Assembly: GCF_000177375.1 (NCBI RefSeq)
Contig: NZ_ADFR01000016.1
Location: 124,001-188,000 of the forward strand
Source of the DNA: Bulleidia extructa W1219
GTDB lineage: Bacteria > Bacillota_I > Bacilli_A > Erysipelotrichales > Erysipelotrichaceae
Direction of reading: 5' to 3'
DNA length: 64,000 nt
Positions 62,201 through 64,000 of this stretch are shown here, piece after piece. Numbering within the stretch: the stretch's first letter is position 1; every line of letters starts with the position of its first letter. The position numbers were made by a program, and so were the translations under genes. The notes below the pieces were generated by a model. The model searched no databases and was not told the DNA's origin. It saw nothing but the letters and a program-made list of their open reading frames with translations.

Positions 62201-62849
62201 TGCCATGTGGATTCAACGCATGTTTACGGAATTCAGCTAGCTTTTCTTGATTCAGCAAAGACTTCAAAAAATCATAATCCATGACTTCAATCTTATCGAT
62301 TTCATGAGAAGTACGGAAACCGTCAAAGAAATGCATCACCGGAGCACTTGCTTCAACAGCAACGGCATGGGCCACTCCAGTTAAATCCATACAATCCTGC
62401 ACCGAATGAGAACACATTTGGATAATGCCCGTTTGACGAGTCGCATAAACATCAGAGTGATCACCAAAAATACTTAATGTATGCGTTGCCAACGTACGAG
62501 CCGCTACATGAATAACCCCCGGTAACATTTCCCCTTTTAATTTGTAAATATTCGGAATCATTAACAGCAATCCTTGCGAAGCTGTAAATGTAGTGGCTAA
62601 AGAACCAGCTTGTAAAGCACCATGAATAGCACCTGCCGCACCACCTTCCGATTGCATTTCAACCACTTTCACACGATCACCAAAAATATTTTGACGATTA
62701 GTCGTTGACCAAGCATCGACACTTTCCGCCATTGGTGATGATGGGGTAATGGGATAAATTCCAGCTACTTCTGTAAACGCATAGGCAGCGTGCGCTGTGG
62801 CTGTATTCCCATCCATCGCTTCGAATACTTTCTTATGTTCTGTACTCAT
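59289..62849 (-). CDS. nifJ: Pyruvate:ferredoxin (flavodoxin) oxidoreductase
   Basis: Oxidises pyruvate with CoA to acetyl-CoA, CO2 and reduced ferredoxin or flavodoxin, a key step in anaerobic fermentation. The single 1186-aa chain has all domains. The N-terminal part has YPITPSSPMAE and the CoA-binding domain follows. Two 4Fe-4S clusters are at CIECGKCGFACPH and CVGCGVCITVCP (about residues 690 and 745). The thiamine-diphosphate site has GDGWAYDIGYGGLDH and EVYSNTGGQ, with further cluster ligands in SGACPGCGE. AAGGAGG precedes the ATG. It is monocistronic here, with its own promoter and terminator. Confidence 0.97.
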   Translation of the reverse strand: MSTEHKKVFEAMDGNTATAHAAYAFTEVAGIYPITPSSPMAESVDAWSTTNRQNIFGDRVKVVEMQSEGGAAGAIHGALQAGSLATTFTASQGLLLMIPNIYKLKGEMLPGVIHVAARTLATHTLSIFGDHSDVYATRQTGIIQMCSHSVQDCMDLTGVAHAVAVEASAPVMHFFDGFRTSHEIDKIEVMDYDFLKSLLNQEKLAEFRKHALNPHGNSVVRGGTQNDDIFFQAAEAQNTHFDQIPEIVASYMKKVSDYTGRTYAPFVYVGAKDAERIIIAMGSVTDTITETINTLVKRGEKVGLVKVYLYRPFSTKMLEEVLPASVRSIAVLDRTKEQGAREPLFLDVVSALRKHKDLTIIGGRYGLSSKDTNPSDINAVYEELKKSHPKEEFTIGIEDDVTNLSLAKAPISVDADYTSCLFYGLGSDGTVGANKSTVKIIGNNTDLYSQAYFAYDSKKSGGVTRSHLRFGKSPIHSPYYIDKAEFISCSQESYCFKFDMVRDLKEGGTFLLNTMISAEEIVNRMPNRLLATLAKKKAKWFIINATKLAQETGMGRHTNTILQSAFFKLNEQIMPYHKSLELMKHSAEKTYARKGPEVVAANIRAIEAGADGLVEIPVNPAWVDLPYSNALYKETGDSYYDEVAQRINALDGNHMPISTFIKHDILDGSVRSNEAFMEKRSVGAFVPEWDVNKCIECGKCGFACPHATIRSVLMDEKELIKADEIAKENNLELTYKDPTPAYKGAKEAGLKFRIQVSTENCVGCGVCITVCPVDALSAKDINTQREQQALADYLYKEVTYKPEFGNQNTEAGVSLMMPYFEVSGACPGCGEAGYYRLATQLFGKDMMIANATGCSMIYCSATPVSPFVTDENNDGPAWANSLFEDNAEYGFGMAIANSYKSAHILKLMEENLDTVEPELKADFEAYLAANDNREAQRQIKSSLVEHLRSSKVEAVKELLSYEDDLISKSVWIVGGDGWAYDIGYGGLDHVMANNLDVNVLVLDTEVYSNTGGQSSKSSQAASIAKFAAGGKALAKKDLGQIFMEYGTAYVASVSMGANQSQTIKAFKEAESYKGPSIVIAYAPCIEQGIKGGLINMPVTQKNAVECGYTVLYRYDPRKDKPLTIDSRTPKWEKFKDFLMNEGRYFNLVKIKGEEEANQLFDKACTDAQMRYTKLQMKKRIQDEEPS

Positions 62850-62872
62850 TTTGTCCTCCTTAATATGATTTC

Positions 62873-62878
62873 ATTATA
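62873..62878 (-). promoter_or_regulatory. -10 element for nifJ
   Basis: Minus-strand TATAAT (in GACTATAATG) about 23 bases before the nifJ ATG, followed by AAGGAGG. The -35 (TTTTAT at 17 bases) is poor. Confidence 0.5.
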
Positions 62879-62989
62879 GTCTTTCCCTTTTGAAAATAAA
62901 ATTTTTTTGCCCATGGTGATACATTCCTCAATATATTAAGAAAGATACAATATTTATATGAAGCTTATTTTGCAATAGAAAATAGGCAA

Positions 62990-63025
62990 AAATAAAAACA
63001 GTCTTTCCTTCGAAACACTGTTTTT
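62990..63025 (-). terminator. Terminator of the flavoprotein reductase gene
   Basis: The minus strand reads AAAAACAGTGTTTC-GAAG-GAAAGACTGTTTTT with a small bulge, then ATTTTT. Confidence 0.85.
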
Positions 63026-63032
63026 ATACATT

Positions 63033-64000
63033 CTATTTGTTATCTTCAACAATCGCTTTGGCAGCACTGCGACCAGAAACAAAAATTTCAACAATGGCAT
63101 TACCACCTAAGCGGTTACCACCATGAATTCCACCAGTTACTTCACCTGCCGCATATAAGCCCTTAATAGCCTTGCCGTCTTTATCTAAGACATGGCGTTT
63201 CGCATCAACAACCAATCCTCCCATGGTATGGTGTGTGGATGGAGCTAATAGACGTATTTTTAACTTAACACCATCTAAAGTATATGTTTCCGGCTTAAAC
63301 TTACCTTTCGCATCTTTTTCAGCTTTACCAATCAAATGAGTCCAGCCTGTCTTGGTTGGATTTAAATTCTTTTCCTGACCAGTCATCAAAGCCTTATCGT
63401 ATTCTATGATTGTCTTCTTAACTTCTTCTGCATTAGTCTGTAATCCAAGTTGCTTAAATAAATCACCCAATTGATCCACTGTACGAGTGTATTGACGATT
63501 CTTAACATCACGATTCCATAACGTAAGGTCGTCGTCCTTTGGTGTACCATACGGATATGGTCCAGGAATATGATGATTATTATTCGCAATTTCAATGATA
63601 GTTCCATTAGAACCCTCAAAGCGAATACCATGATCAAATTCACCTAACGATAAAACATCCCGTTCTCCTGTTTCATTCACAAAACGCTTACCGGTCTTCG
63701 GATTGACGTAGATAGTATAATTACCACCACCAAAAGCCAAATTACCATTATCTACCCAAGAAATTGGCATCAATTGTGTATAACCCATACCGGTTAATTG
63801 TGCCCCTACTTTTTGAGCCATATCCAAACCACTACCCACTAAACTCGAACGATTGGTCGTCTTGGTAGAATCTGTCAACGCTCCATCTTTCCAATAAGTG
63901 TTTGTTTCTTTAACACGTTTAATATTAGCCGCATAACCTCCAGTGGTTAACACAACGCCCTTTTTAGCGTGTAAAATGACTTCTGTACCGTCATATTTTT
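63033..64000 (-). CDS. Flavocytochrome c-type FAD reductase (fumarate/urocanate reductase family), C-terminal part
   Basis: The frame is open through the window edge, so only the last 322 codons are seen. They match the FAD-binding domain of soluble fumarate/urocanate reductases: GVVLTTGGYAAN at the visible start, a capping domain (QYTRTVDQLGDLFKQLG), HHTMGGLVVDAKRHVLD, then KGLYAAGEVTGGIHGGNRLGGNA with the substrate-binding His and Arg. It likely serves as a terminal electron acceptor reductase in anaerobic growth, possibly as an extracytoplasmic lipoprotein with an FMN domain in the unseen N-terminal part. Fumarate versus another acrylate-type substrate cannot be told. Confidence 0.9.
   Translation of the reverse strand, partial: KYDGTEVILHAKKGVVLTTGGYAANIKRVKETNTYWKDGALTDSTKTTNRSSLVGSGLDMAQKVGAQLTGMGYTQLMPISWVDNGNLAFGGGNYTIYVNPKTGKRFVNETGERDVLSLGEFDHGIRFEGSNGTIIEIANNNHHIPGPYPYGTPKDDDLTLWNRDVKNRQYTRTVDQLGDLFKQLGLQTNAEEVKKTIIEYDKALMTGQEKNLNPTKTGWTHLIGKAEKDAKGKFKPETYTLDGVKLKIRLLAPSTHHTMGGLVVDAKRHVLDKDGKAIKGLYAAGEVTGGIHGGNRLGGNAIVEIFVSGRSAAKAIVEDNK

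Overview
The window looks like a chromosomal segment of a low-GC, anaerobic, host-associated member of the Bacillota, most like the Erysipelotrichia. The reasons are AT-rich DNA with Gram-positive Shine-Dalgarno sites, single-membrane envelope genes, a sufCDSUB operon, MurT/GatD peptidoglycan amidation, a V-type ATPase and pyruvate:ferredoxin oxidoreductase. This placement is inference; there is no rRNA gene. No tRNA, rRNA, CRISPR array, insertion sequence or prophage was seen, and apart from a frameshifted gene no stretch over 300 bases lacks genes.

Bases 1-6350 hold a minus-strand core cluster: phoH, a purine-riboswitch-controlled adenosine deaminase, ybeY, cdd, era, recO and the start of glyQS. 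A divergent YjbR-like gene and rpsU follow. Bases 6477-15110 carry an orphan winged-helix-like protein, deoC, a divergent MurE paralogue, rsmE, a CNNM/CorC-type transporter, ftsZ, a divergent ftsA and a MATE exporter; rpmB lies alone on the plus strand. Bases 15513-24407 are the classic priA-rsmB-rlmN-stp-prkC-rsgA-rpe-thiN operon, and 24461-29692 is sufC-D-S-U-B with 5-formyl-THF cyclo-ligase.

A plus-strand trio (two PrsA-like proteins and a HIT protein, 29809-32069) precedes a glycosaminoglycan-disaccharide cluster at 32103-42036. There, two divergent transcription units share a control region with three AAACCGGTTT palindromes. The leftward arm encodes an unsaturated glucuronyl hydrolase, mannose-family PTS EIIB/EIIC/EIID, a heparinase II/III-type lyase and a LacI-type regulator. 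The rightward arm encodes the pathway for the released unsaturated uronate: KDPG aldolase fused to a VOC domain, KDG kinase, a DhuD-like dehydrogenase and a DhuI-like isomerase. No EIIA is present.

Bases 42168-50836 are an envelope region: gatD, murT, the exoribonuclease yhaM, an unusual glycosyltransferase-RecX fusion, a lipid-flippase-like membrane protein and a second glycolipid glycosyltransferase translationally coupled to the V-ATPase operon (50833-59172). Two V-ATPase genes (subunits F and C) and the 3' end of priA are each out of frame by one missing A in an A-run. nifJ and a flavocytochrome-c-type fumarate/urocanate reductase fragment close the window.

The strongest unusual signals are: an exactly repeated TATAAT-N6-ATG arrangement without Shine-Dalgarno at three promoters (a fourth is close), which suggests leaderless mRNAs; the GT4-RecX fusion; a guanine-type riboswitch in front of adenosine deaminase; and the three same-direction A-run frameshifts. 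No clearly new multi-gene defence or mobile system was found.
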